Shown one piece after another: positions 50,407 through 62,033 of a stretch of DNA of 64,000 bases. Every line of letters starts with the position of its first letter. The stretch's first letter is position 1. The stretch comes from Lanius collurio. Taxonomy: Eukaryota > Chordata > Aves > Passeriformes > Laniidae. Position numbers and translations under genes: made by a program. The stretch covers positions 13,269,245-13,333,244 of the forward strand of contig JACBWW010000017.1 of NCBI GenBank assembly GCA_020086605.1. Direction: 5' to 3'. The notes under the pieces are model-generated. The model saw only the letters and a program-made list of their open reading frames with translations. It made no database searches and had not been told where the DNA came from.

Positions 50407-51439
50407 TGTGTTTGATTTGTGTGTCCAGGTTTTGGTAGCAGTGGGAGGAGAGGGGAACAGGCTACAGAGTTTGCTTCTTTGAGAGTCTGCTAAAAGATTC
50501 CCCCATGTCTGACAGCCAGTTCCAGCTGGCTCCAGGACAGACCCGACTCTGGCCAAGGCTGAGCGCATCAGCCATGGTGGCATCACCTCTGCAATAATGT
50601 GTTTTTTAAGAAGGAAAAAAAGTTTTTGCACAGAAGCAATTGTGGCCAGAGAAGAGACGAGTGGGAATTGGTTCTGCAGACACAAAGGTTGGTGGAGAAG
50701 GTGGAGAAGGAAGTGCTTCAGAGCTGAGCTTTCTCTATGACGCATGATGAAGGACATGGTGAGGCAACTGTGCCCCTGCAGCCCATGGAGGAGCCCCACG
50801 CTGGAGCGGGTGGATGCCCAAAGGCTGTGACCCTGTGGGAAACCCATGATGGAGCAGGCTTGCTGGCAGGATTTGTGGCCCCATGGGGGGCCCATGCTGG
50901 AGCAGCCTGCTCCTGAAGGTCTGCAGCGCATGGAATGGACCCACACTGGAGCAGGCCAAGAACTGGTGCATGTGGGAAGGACTCATATGGCAGAAGTTTG
51001 TGGGGGGCCGTCCTGTGGTAAGGACCCCCTTTGCCAGACTGGAGGAGAGGAAGAACTGCTCTCCCAGAGGAGAAAGCAGAGGCAAAATCAATGTGATGAA
51101 CTGACTGTAAACCCCATTCCTTATCTCCCTGCAGTGTTGGAGGGGAGAAGTAGAGAATAAGGAAAAAAAGCTAAGCCCAGGAAGGAGAGAGGGTTAGGGG
51201 AGAAGGATCTGTTTTACTTCTCATTATCATACTCTGATTTTAATTAATAATGAATTCAACTAACTTCCCCAAGTCAAGTCTGTTTTACCTGTGATGGCAA
51301 CTAGTGGGTGATCTCTTCCTGGTCTTCTCTCAACTAACAAGCCTTTTGTTATATTTTCTCTCCCCTGTCCAGTTGTGGAGAGGAGTGACAGAGTGGCTTT
51401 GGTGAGGGCCTGGCCTCCAGCCAGGGTCAAAGCACCACA
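50407..51439 (+). mobile_element. Solo LTR of an avian ERVL-type endogenous retrovirus
   Basis: The about 1-kb segment starts TGTGTTTGATTTGTGTGTCC and ends CCAGGGTCAAAGCACCACA, so it has TG...CA termini. Landmarks in order: CCAGGTTTTGGTAGCA, CACAGAAGCAATTGTGGCCA, a tandem array of TGGAGCAG-containing units, TTTTACTTCTCATTATCATAC, CAAGTCTGTTTTACCTGTGA, CTTTTGTTATATTTTCTCTC. I recognise this as a widespread bird LTR. The flanking 5-mers, GATAC on the left and GATGT on the right, agree at three of five bases, compatible with a decayed 5-bp target duplication. No gag-pol-env body is present. The 242-codon minus-strand frame from 50946 to 50218 overlaps this element and is not a gene. Confidence 0.8.
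50770..51000 (+). repeat. 48-bp tandem array inside the LTR
   Basis: The motif TGGAGC(A/G) recurs at 50802, 50850, 50898 and 50947, a spacing of 48, 48 and 49 bp. Each copy is preceded by a CCCA-type block. A degenerate copy follows near 50988. Since 48 is divisible by three, stop-free frames tend to persist across copies. Confidence 0.85.
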
Positions 51440-53444
51440 GATGTATAGGCCAGTTGTCCTTCAGAACAGTCATTGGACTGGTTTGGACACTGCTTGACTA
51501 CTTGGAGTCTTGTGGTTCATGCCTGGGACAGAGCTTGTTCAGTGAGTGATTATTCTTCCCCTGTTAAAATTCACTTTGAAATTGCAGTCAATAATACAGT
51601 AAAGCAGAACTGCAAATGCTCTGATCAGCTCTATCAGCTCTATCAGCACCAACATTTGCAAGGAGTATCCTAAGGGACTTAATTGTGTTGCTCTGTGCAG
51701 TAAACTGCTCCAGTAAAATGCTCTGCATCAGGGGCAAGGTTACAGCTAACACCTGGCAAATGATGTGAAACAGGCTGGAAACTGTAATGATCATAGTAGC
51801 ATGTGCCTTGTATTTCAAGAAATTACTTCTGTCCACCCACAAAATTGTTTTAAGTGAAGTACTAAATGAGCCCATAGTTCAATAGGTCTGTGTGAGATAT
51901 TTTAACAGTCTAAATGTTACAGATGAGGCAAGGCTAATGGCAAGTTGCAATGTACTTATGTGCAAGAAAAATCACTTTGGCCTCATCTGAAACAGAGTTT
52001 GCTGGTGTAACTCCTGGAGGCTGATTACAGTTCACATTGAGACACCCAGACGATTACCATGACCAGGTGAAATTGCAGGGGGCATTTCACTACAATAGGA
52101 CACAATCATGCAAAGACAAAATTAGAAGTTGGGCCTAATGATCCTTTCATATGCCAAAGGTATAGGCAGTGAAAAATCACAGACAGACAACCCCAAATTT
52201 CTTCAGTGCCTGAAGTACCTCTCCTTGTTTTGTAAAACTAAAGGGACAGTAACATGATGTCCCTAAACCATTCTGAGGTGTCACATCAGACAGACAGGGA
52301 AGGAAGAATGCTACCTGCTGCTTTTTTTTTAAGGATTCAGGTCTCCTTCACTCAATCACTTACCCAGGCTGGCCAAATTTATGTTAGAACTGATGCAGTC
52401 ACAACCTGTGCAAGCAAGTCTGGAGAACCAACCAGTGCAATTAGAGATAATGCCACAGATCATAAATTATAACACTATTATTATATAAAGTCTCTGAATA
52501 CACCTGAAGGTAAAAAGTGACTATGACCATGTAGTGACTATTTAGGTCTTGACATTGCCAGGGGCATATAATTTTATTTGTATGATTACTGTTTCCTTTT
52601 GTAGCTGTATTATTCTCTAGAACCATGAGGTACTTATTAATTACACTATAATTTCTGTAATTTCAAACTAATTTCTTACACACTAGTCTCAGGTTACTTT
52701 TCACTTCTTGTTTTCTGCAAGTTGTGTCGCTTTATGTTCACCCACACTGAGAGGAAGGGAGAATTTTACGCATCCACTACAGGAGTTACCAGACCGAGAA
52801 TTTGAGCCTTTAAACTGAAAGCAACAGAGAGCACTTGCCTTAGTTCTCCCCTCTGGAGGAAATACTCTTATCCTCAAATATGTGGACAAGAGAAGCTGGG
52901 CCTGACAGCATCTCACTCTCCATCTAACAACTTTTCAGTGGTTTCTTGTTGTGCAGAATCTTACTTTTCTCAGTACTTGCCTTCTTTGCAGGGCTTTTGC
53001 ATTCTCCTCAGCCTTTATGCTACCATGCCCTGCCTGCAGGTGTTTGAGAAATACCTCCATCCCCTAGGAGGTGGCCCTAAGGGATGGCACAGTCTCTTCT
53101 TCTACAAGTTTTCCTCAGACCAAGAGGGAAGCCATCAGGATGAAGAGCAGCCTTCCAGCCTACTGCCCTTTCTCTTGGGCCTTTTCGCAGAAACATGTTA
53201 ACACACAATATGCAAAAAAGAGTTTTAAACAGCTGTACCACTCACTCACCCATTTAAGCCAGAGTTTCCTAGATGGAGTCTGCCCTGACTGGTGTGAGGT
53301 GCTCTGAAAGGGCTGCAGTGACAGCTGGCTACTAGAAGACATAATCTACTGAATCAGCAGTATTTCCAGACCCTCTAGACATGGGTGCAGTTTCAGCCCT
53401 GCAACCTCTAAAATGAAATGAACAAAACTTCTGCTCATGTTCAG

Positions 53445-54076
53445 CCTAAGGGGCCAAGAAGGTCAATGGTATCCTGGACTATATCAAAAACAGTGTGGCT
53501 AGTAGGACCAAGGAAATGATTGTCTGTCTGTACTCAGCACTAATGAGGCTGCAGCTTGAGTCCTGGGTCCAGTTCTGGGCCCCTCACCACAAGAAAGACA
53601 TCGGGGTGCTGGAGAGCGTCCAGAGATGGGCAGTGAAGCTGGTAGAGGGTCTAGAGAGTGAATTATATGAGGAGAATCTGAGGGAGCTGGGGGTGTTTAG
53701 TCTGGAGAAAGGGAGGCTCAAGGAACATTATCACTCTCTACAACTGCCTGAAAGGAGGTTATAGTCACTGGGGTCAGTCTCATCTCTCAGGCAATCAGTG
53801 ACAGGACAAGAGGATATGGCCTCAAGCTGGGCCAGAGGAGGTTCATTCTGCTCAACACCAGCTTGATATCAGGAGGAATTTTTCACTTAAAGGGTGGGTA
53901 AGCATTGAAATGGGATCTTCAGAGAAGTGACGGAATCACCATCCCTGGAAGCGATCAAGAAACAACTGGATGTGGCACTGAGTGCTTTGGTTTAGTTGAC
54001 ATGGTGGTGTTTGGTCAAAGGTTGGACTTGATGATCCTGGAGATATTTTCCAATCTTAATGATTTATGATTCTCAG
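53445..54076 (+). repeat. CR1 LINE 3' fragment, about 630 bp
   Basis: It starts with CCAAGAAGGTCAATGG and continues through CAGTTCTGGGCCCCTCACCA, GAATCTGAGGGAGCTGGGG, ACTGCCTGAAAGGAGGTTAT, GTGACAGGACAAGAGG and GTTGGACTTGATGATCCTGG to a TTATGATTCTC end. This is a standard plus-strand CR1 3' region. The 89-codon frame within it is a remnant of the reverse-transcriptase ORF. Confidence 0.95.
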
Positions 54077-55746
54077 GGGGCATGGCAGGCTGCAAAGTGC
54101 CTGGACTTTCCCTTTCAAACCCTCTCGGCTTTTTTTTCCAGTGAGTAGAAGAAAGAAGTCTCAAGACCTAAAGAGCCTTTGCTACAATGAAAAGCAGCCC
54201 TGCTTTAGAAATCACTGGTGTCATTAGGAATAATTTTTCAGACAGGGACCATCAAGACAGCAAACAGGAGTTGATGGCCAGTGGTGAGCAGGGAGCAATG
54301 ATGTTCCTGGCTCTTTGGTGCCTGCAGCACTGTGCAGGGAGCCCAGCTTGCCCTGGCCCAGCAGAGGGCAATCCCAGCAAATAGCTCAGGAATCAGTGCT
54401 GTTGCTGGGGTTCAATTTCCCTGCAAAAGTGAAAGGTTGAAAAAGTAATAGAGCCACAGCTACCCAGATGCTTGTGCCTCCCGTGACCCCTGCCACCTGC
54501 ACCAGCCTGTGAGTGAATGTGAGGCAGGAGCTGGGAGCATGGAGTATGAGGAAATGGTCCCATTTCTGTCATTTTGGTACAGCTTATAACCTTAGGAACC
54601 TTGCCCCTTTCAAAGCTTTGATGGGATCAAGCCGTGCTGAAAAGAATTCTGAAAAGCAGCCAAATTCTGCAGACATAGGTATATGGAGAGATCCTGGAAG
54701 AAATGTGTTACACCTTGTTTATGCCTCTCTTTTTTTGTACATATCACTTGTACAACATCTAAAATTTTCTAGGCCTGCCTGGAAGAATATTTGCAAGTAA
54801 AAGAAAATCAGAGCAGCTTAATATTCAGTTTCTGGGTGCTTATTTCTGCTAATAGATGAAGTGACTCACTTCTAAGCCTCCAAGTACATGGAGTTTACTT
54901 TCCCATGCACTGGCATCAGCAAACATTTTTACCGTAAAGCATATTAGCTAGTCATAAGCTTTTTTTGCCTGCAATTTAATACATGTGCCAACCCCTACTC
55001 ATCTATGTAGGTATTTGTTTGTTATTCTAGGCTGTTGATTAACACTGAAAACCACAGATACCACAGAAATCATACAATACTGTGTCGCTATACCACTTTT
55101 CTATATAGAAGGGAACTTAAGGGTATAGCTGTATAAACATAAAAGAGAGAGCACTGAAAAACATACCTATTTGAGGTAATGCTGCAAGAAGGCTTTTGAT
55201 GTCCCCTCCATCAGCAGCACTGCTCAGCGAACAACCTAAAACAGTTGCACTACAGCAGACAAAGCTGGCAGAGACAAAGTCACGGATGAATGCTGTAAGG
55301 TCTGCAGTCTCTTGGCTAGCCAAAGGTGATTAACAGCAGCACAGACTTGTGTACTGTTCCTTAAAAGCTGCTGCAGGAAAGCAGGCTGGACAGGGCAGAG
55401 ATAATTCCAGGAAGTGCCATTAAATGCAGATCTGTAGCATTAGGAGAGGGGTCTCTTCTAGGGACACTTCCTGTTCCATATGAGAAGGAAGCAATTGCCT
55501 GGATTTCTTGTGATTGTCACACAGGCTGTCATTTATCCCACACTGCCAATGGATTCAGGGGGGAATATTCAATGGCATTTGAGGTACATCTTCTGATATT
55601 TTATCTCTGATTTTAGTGACAAGATAAGATCCACAAAATCCCTCCACAAAGGAATCAATTGCTGAACTCATCTCTTCACCCCATCTTTGGAGACAATGTA
55701 CTAAAATGCAAGTCTTCAAGTAATGATTTACCCCAAACTTCCTACA

Positions 55747-55820
55747 AATATATATGTATATTATGTTTTTTTATACATTTACACATATATACATACATAC
55801 ATACATATATATATATAATA
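55747..55820. repeat. TA / ATAC microsatellite
   Basis: Alternating TA units with an ATAC tandem in the middle (55791-55805 approximately) and a TATATATATA end. Confidence 0.9.
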
Positions 55821-58800
55821 TTAAAAATGTATGTATTCCATACTATTTTCCTAAGCATCCTGGTGCACCATGTCTTATCTATGATCAGCAATGCACAGTC
55901 AATTCAAATGTTAATGGGATTCAAGAATTGTTTAAAACTGAGTTCATTATTAGGTACTTTGCTGGCTCATTCAGCAGTACTCCTTCATTTCATAGTCAGC
56001 CTAATGTGAGTTAGAAAATCATATCAAATCATCAAGCTCCTCTCATAAACCCTATAGAGAAGGAAATAATCACTGGAGAACCAATCTGATATCAGCTGAC
56101 TATTGAATTAATTATTAGAACAAGAAAGATGAGTATAGAATTTCTACTAGAAATAATTTCTGCAGAAATCAATAATACCACTAATACTTTGATCATAAAA
56201 GGAAGCTTGGTTTTATAAACTCTTAGATTGTATGCTATATTTGAAAAATTCTTCAAAATATTTTTTCAACCAATTAAAAAAATATTTTTGCTTCATGTCA
56301 CAGCGTGTCATTAGGAAACACAAAGGAAAGTCTAAGGCTGTCAATGATACAGTGAAATGACTGCATCATTTTAAAATATGAATATAATACAAGCATGCCC
56401 TTTCAAACCATTTTAGTTAGGCACTGTGTGTGCCATTTTGCTGAGTGCAGTGACTTTTGCTGAGGACTTTGGACTCAGCAAGAAAATATTTTGGCCACAT
56501 TATAGTCATGGAAATATGTACTAATACTTTGGTAGATTCTATCATTCTCTACTGAAAGTACAAGGAAAATACTGTCATTTTCTCATTCGAAGGAAAGGGA
56601 TGGAAATAACAGAACAGACCAGAAACAGACAGATTATTGAAAGTGTCATGATAAGAAGGTTCAAAAAGAACTGCAGAGATAGATTACTTCTACTGGCCCA
56701 TTTAAAAATCAGATATTAAAATTATAATTGTGTAAATAAATTGATGTTGTTCTGATACCACTGCAAAAGTGAAGACGTGAATGAATCTGCCTCCCCCCCC
56801 ACTTCCATTTTGAATCTATCTGCTAGGGTTTTTTTCAGGCTAATGTTTGGGTTTTTTAAAGAAAAGTACAAATGTACTGGGTTGCATCCAGCCACTATCT
56901 ATTCACAGAATAGAAGGTTGGCACCTGCCTGCCCCCTTCTCATGTGAAATTGCCCTTTCCCGAGGGCCAGTGTACTCATAATGCTCTTTTTTTTTCTGCT
57001 GTGTTCCCAGCTTCTTCTTATTAATCACAGTGGAGCATGTGACAGTGGTTCTTGTCATGCCAGGCCAGAAGAAACTCCTTGCCATCAAGTCATGTGTGTC
57101 TTGTGCAATACAGAAGTCTGGTGCATGTGCTGACCCTTGGAGATGTGCAATATCTGAGGCTGTGCCAGTGGAGGTCAGCTGCTTTAATACAGATGGACAT
57201 CTGAGGCTGAGGGGTTGGCCCTGAAGTGATTCATGTTATTGTACAAAACACGCTTAGGAGAAAAAGAAAGATTGAATCTGCATTTGTGCCTGCCTTTGAT
57301 TTCTCAGTTTGCCACTCTCTATGTCCTGGACAGACAGGCCCCACAGCAAATATGGCCTGCAGCAGTTGCCCACATTGATGACAAAGTGTGTAAGATGTGG
57401 CAGATCAAAGAACAAAGTTAATGTCTGGACTGTGGTTCTAATCTGCTACTGAGAATATATGCTCATGGCATTTGCAATTCAAAGATATCTCGGCTTCTGG
57501 AAGCTTTTCTCTTTACACTCTTGAGTGTCTTCTCCTTCCACAAACTTTGGTCATTACCCTCTATTTTGTCCTCTTCCTCTGAACTGCCAAATTGCCTTCA
57601 AACAAAGAAACATTAACAAAAGTTCCTCCAAGGGATTCAGCTCAGAGGAAATCAGTCCCTTATGTCTCAGGCAGAACATGTCAGTCCCAACATTGCCATT
57701 CTCCTCTCTGATCATCCTGTGGTCCATTTAGAAGCTTTGCCCCTCTTCATGTAATGTCTGCTGGGGTTCTTACTGGTGCTGAGAGGGTGATCATTAAACT
57801 TTAATTTCCAAGTATGACATGCTGTGGTAGGTGTACATCTCCTCCAAATCCCAGCAAATCAGATCTTCCATGCCAGTTCAGCTGGGGACACATCCAGTGG
57901 GGAGTGTGAACACCTCCTCCACACGGGCTACCTCTGCCTTCAGGGCAGTGACCAGCTGGGCAACAGACTCATGACACAATTCAGGTGATCTCTACTGTAC
58001 CAGGGAGGTACCCAAAGTTAGGAAGGAAAGGTCCAAACCTGATGAGGATGACTGCTCAGAAAGGAGAATGCAAGCAGCATGGGAATGGTGAGTTTGGGCC
58101 TTTGTAGGGAAGGAGGGGCAAAAAAGGTAAGTGAAATGGCATGAGTGAAAACTCTGACTTTCCCGTAGAATATGGAAATGTGACGGCTGATCCAGATAAA
58201 AGTTAGAAATATTAATTAAAAAAACAATCTATGAGGCAACTTTGTGCAGAGTAAGTGGTTTCAATTCTTTGAATCAGGCGATGATGTCACCTGTGTTATG
58301 AACATCTTTTTTCATTGGAAGGAAACACTGGGTATTTCATACTGCCACTTAGCCTGAGAGCAGTTATTGCAGTACACTGGAACAAGCATGGAAACATTTA
58401 GGCAGAAACCTCTCTTAGTTTTATACAGTCAAATACTTAAAGTCTCTACTAGAAGCTGGTTGACTCCCTGGTTTTCACACAGGGCTTACCCACAGGCAGT
58501 GAATCAGGCTCAGGGTTTTGCAGTTGCATTCTACCTTTGAACTTGGTAATTCTCTCATCTCTTAATCTCCTTTTCTGTAGATGCTGGCAGGCTGCCTGGC
58601 TTTAAGCAGAAGTTCTGGCAATGATTTTTCACTTTTTTGTGTGTGTGGCTTTTCTTTTTATTTTTTAATAATTTTTAGAGCACAGCTCAATCTTGAATTT
58701 TGGATCTCCTTACTAATATTCAGCTGCACTGACAGATACAGGGAACAATACAAGTTACAGTCAGGCCAGTCTGTCTCACAGGCAGATGCAGTTATCTCCC

Positions 58801-59630
58801 AGATTCCTATGAATCACATGATTTCTTTGATTGGCATTTGGAAAAAACAACAGTGACAGCTGTGTATCACAGCTATCTATTGTGGCATGATGAACAGGTA
58901 TTTCCAAGGATCTCAGCTGATCCCTGGGACACTGCATACAAGATTCAGGGTATCTGTCCTCTGATTAGATGTTGTGCCCTGCTTCCCCCTACACAGAGGT
59001 GGCAGACAGAGGTCAGATATGTCCAACTCACATTTGGACTTTCTGTCCTTCAGATTCTCATTCCATGTTATGTTATAACTTTTTGGTAGCAGGTTTTTAA
59101 ATGTATGTTTTGAGACAGAAGAGAAAATCTGGAACATCTGTAAATTAAATCAGAATTGAGGTCTTCCTTTTGAAGCCACAGGTTTTTGAACATTAAACCC
59201 ATGGGTTTTGTTAAAGAAGTCCATTTTTTTTTTTTTCCTTAAATGTCTGGGCTCATAATGCTTTCCCTAGACTATTAAAAAAGAGGAAGAAATCTTTTAT
59301 CATTCTCCCAGTGAAGGACTTTGATACATTGCTTCTGGATAAAATCTGTCTGCTTCCTGAAATACATCCTGACTCTGATGTGGTTTCTGATTCCATCCAA
59401 CCAGTAAGGTACCTGATCCTCTTCCAAGTGGTGCAGAGGATTTTCAAGGATATGAAGAATATCTACATCACTCCTGCAGCATCAGATGAAGTACATTCTT
59501 AACAGGAGTACTGTGGATGAAAATAGCAGTGACTGTATGAGGACACCAGTGCTTTTGACCTTGGGTTTTACTTTCCTAGCCTTTAATGTTCCCGCTCCTT
59601 TAAAGTGATAAAACTGTACAAAATCCTTGG

Positions 59631-59651
59631 CTGTTTTTTTTTTTTTTTTTT
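59631..59651. repeat. Poly-T tract
   Basis: About 20 T in a row on the plus strand. A second tract of 14 T is at about 59225-59238. No retroelement recognised beside either. Confidence 0.8.
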
Positions 59652-60982
59652 CTCCTTTTTGACAGAATCAGCCACCATCAATGGTGAACATAAAAGACAT
59701 CTTAGGCTCACAGGAACTGGAACATCAGCCTCATAGGAATTTTTTTTACTCCTGACTCTTTGAATTGTTAATCAACAGCTTGAGGCTTGGAGTTGTACAG
59801 TGGAGAGATACAGAAGTTGCTTAGTAAGAGTTAGGTTGAATCCTTTTCCACTGGCAAACCTGGAAATTTCACTGTGATTGAAGATGCTGAACAAAACTAG
59901 TCCCAGATCTGGTCCAACTTCTCCTCATCTTAAAAAGAGATTTTTAAATGCTAGCACTTGCTTCTTGCTCCTTATTCAGCTTTCAATCTGTAAGAGAGCC
60001 TTTACTCCAATCCTTTCTTTAATATTTTTGGGGAACAAAGCCAGGCAATAAAAACTGTCCAGATGCTGTGACTGACAGGTAGAAGCCTGTGCCCTGGTGT
60101 GGCTGGTTCTTTGAAGAAGTTTGTGTCATGTGGTGATGCATGTCTTGCCAGGGAACTCCAGTGCAGCAGGCACAGAAAAAGCTGTTATTGGGAAGATATG
60201 AAAGAGGGCAAGGGACACATCAGAGGAGACCATCGCTGAGAAGAAGAAAACTTTAGCTGCCATCCAGAAAAAAGAAGGAAATGGGCAAAGAAAAGTGTGG
60301 GATTGGAAGATGCAGCATTTAAATTTAGAAAAGCAGCTGCCATCAGTTACCCGTGACTGACATACAGGTACCAGTCAGCCATGAGGTTTGAGAGATGTCC
60401 AGTCAGCCTCCCTGGCACTGTCTGAGGAAATCATAAGGACCAGTAGATCAGCAGGACTTGTGCACTCTGTAATAAACAGAAATAATTATGAAGAACATTT
60501 TTTCCTTTGAAATTTTCAAAACCTTAATGCCATGTCAGCTGCAATGGGACATCACTTTCAGGTTGAGACATATCCTACCAACAAAGCAAACAATCCTCCA
60601 AAACCTCTAACTCCAAATATTAGATCTTAGAATTTTTTTTTTTTTTGGCTATGCTAATTGCAGCCAACACAAAGCAGGTCATCAGTGAGAAACAGCCTGA
60701 GTACCCCTTCTTTGAAAAGGGTAAGCAGAGATCCAGCCAAATAGAGTGATTTTTGTGAAAGAAGCAGATGTAGAAGGATGCTGACATTGATAAGTCTTTA
60801 TCACAGACATCTGCATAGAATCATAAAATATGAAAAGTGGTGAAAAGAGAAGTCAAAGACACAAGTCTATGAGATTCATTAATCAATGATAAGGAATGGA
60901 AGGATATAAGACAAATGAAAAAGCACAGAATAATGACTTTGACACTTCATCACATTAAACTAGTATATTATTTCATAGTTAG

Positions 60983-61035
60983 CAAAAAAAAACAAAACAA
61001 AAAACAAACAAAAAAAAAAAAAAAAAAAAAAAAAA
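60983..61035. repeat. A-rich tract with CAAA units
   Basis: The tract begins with AAAACAAAAC-type units and ends in a run of 25 A. It lies about 95 bp left of a CR1 3' fragment but is not part of it, since CR1 does not end in poly-A. Confidence 0.9.
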
Positions 61036-61129
61036 CCACCAAAGGAAAGGTTCATATTAGCATGGTTTACTCCTGTCGTAAACTGTGAGCAGTGAAAGAA
61101 CTGTTCCTACAACAGAAAACAGGGCTGTT

Positions 61130-61293
61130 ACTGGTGGCCAGGCTGTGAATGCTCCATCCCTGAAAGTGTTCAAGGCCAGGCTGGATGAGGCTTTCACAAC
61201 CTGGTCTAGCGGAAAGTGCCTCTGATCATTGCAGGGAGTTTGAGTTAGATCATCTATGAGGTCCTTTCCAGCACAAACCATTCTATGATTCTT
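61130..61293 (+). repeat. Short CR1 LINE 3' end
   Basis: It contains GTGGCCAGGCTGTGAATGCTC, CATCCCTGAAAGTGTTCAAGG, CCAGGCTGGATGAGG and AACCATTCTATGATTCTTA in the usual order. It is a heavily 5'-truncated plus-strand copy. Confidence 0.92.
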
Positions 61294-61993
61294 ATCAAGT
61301 TGACATTGTCCAATTTTAATTTCTCACTAGTAGGTTGTATTGCCTGTCTGTAATATGATTTGATTAAATACTTTCATTTCCTGAAATAAATGAACCTATG
61401 CTCATCTCCTCCGGATGCTTACTGTCAGAAGTCAAGTCATAGTCAGTGGTATATAAAAGTTAACAAAAACATTTCTAAAATAGTACTGTTCCACATGGTT
61501 GTATCTGATAATTTATTTGACAATGTTCAGTTCCTGGAGATAAAATAGCTTTTCTCTCATTTCTTCTTTTTCTGTTACGAAAGTTCTCTCTTGGCCTCCT
61601 ATACAGACTTCCCTTAAAGAAAAAAAAACCCATACAGACCAAAAATAGTTTATTAGTGCATCAACCTGTCAATAGATAGCGAAAATTTACTTTTGTCAAC
61701 ATGTTTCTGGGTCGCATTTCTCTCAGTCTGTAACAGTGCACCAGCAAAACCTTTTTACATAGGATGCATATGATTACACTTTCTATGCAGAGAGTGTAAA
61801 GACAGGGACATCTAAAGTGAAGTAAATCAGGTTTCTAATCCTCTAATACTGCTCTTTTTGCTTTTCCTAGAAACATCTTTTCCCCAGCTTGTTGCATCCA
61901 TTAGAGTCATAAGCAGATTAGTCAACAAACATCTTTGTTGACTGATTACCTTCTCTGACCCTTTAGAAACATCAACCACAGAAATCAGATGAT

Positions 61994-62033
61994 TGATATG
62001 GTATGAGATGAGATGATATGCTATGATGTGACC
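61994..62033. repeat. Short GATAT/ATGAG-type tandem repeat
   Basis: Five-base units such as GATAT, GGTAT, GAGAT, GAGAT, GATAT, GCTAT and GATGT follow one another, giving an impure 5-bp period. Confidence 0.6.

Noticed and set aside
50218..50946. A 242-codon minus-strand open frame, the longest in the window without undetermined bases.
   Set aside because: It overlaps the ERVL-type LTR, and its start lies in the 48-bp array whose period preserves frames. The product is low in domain-like structure and reads as reverse-strand LTR translation.
60983..61035. A-rich tract as the poly-A tail of a processed pseudogene.
   Set aside because: No gene-like or retrotransposed body was recognised on its left side, and the CR1 on its right is unrelated.
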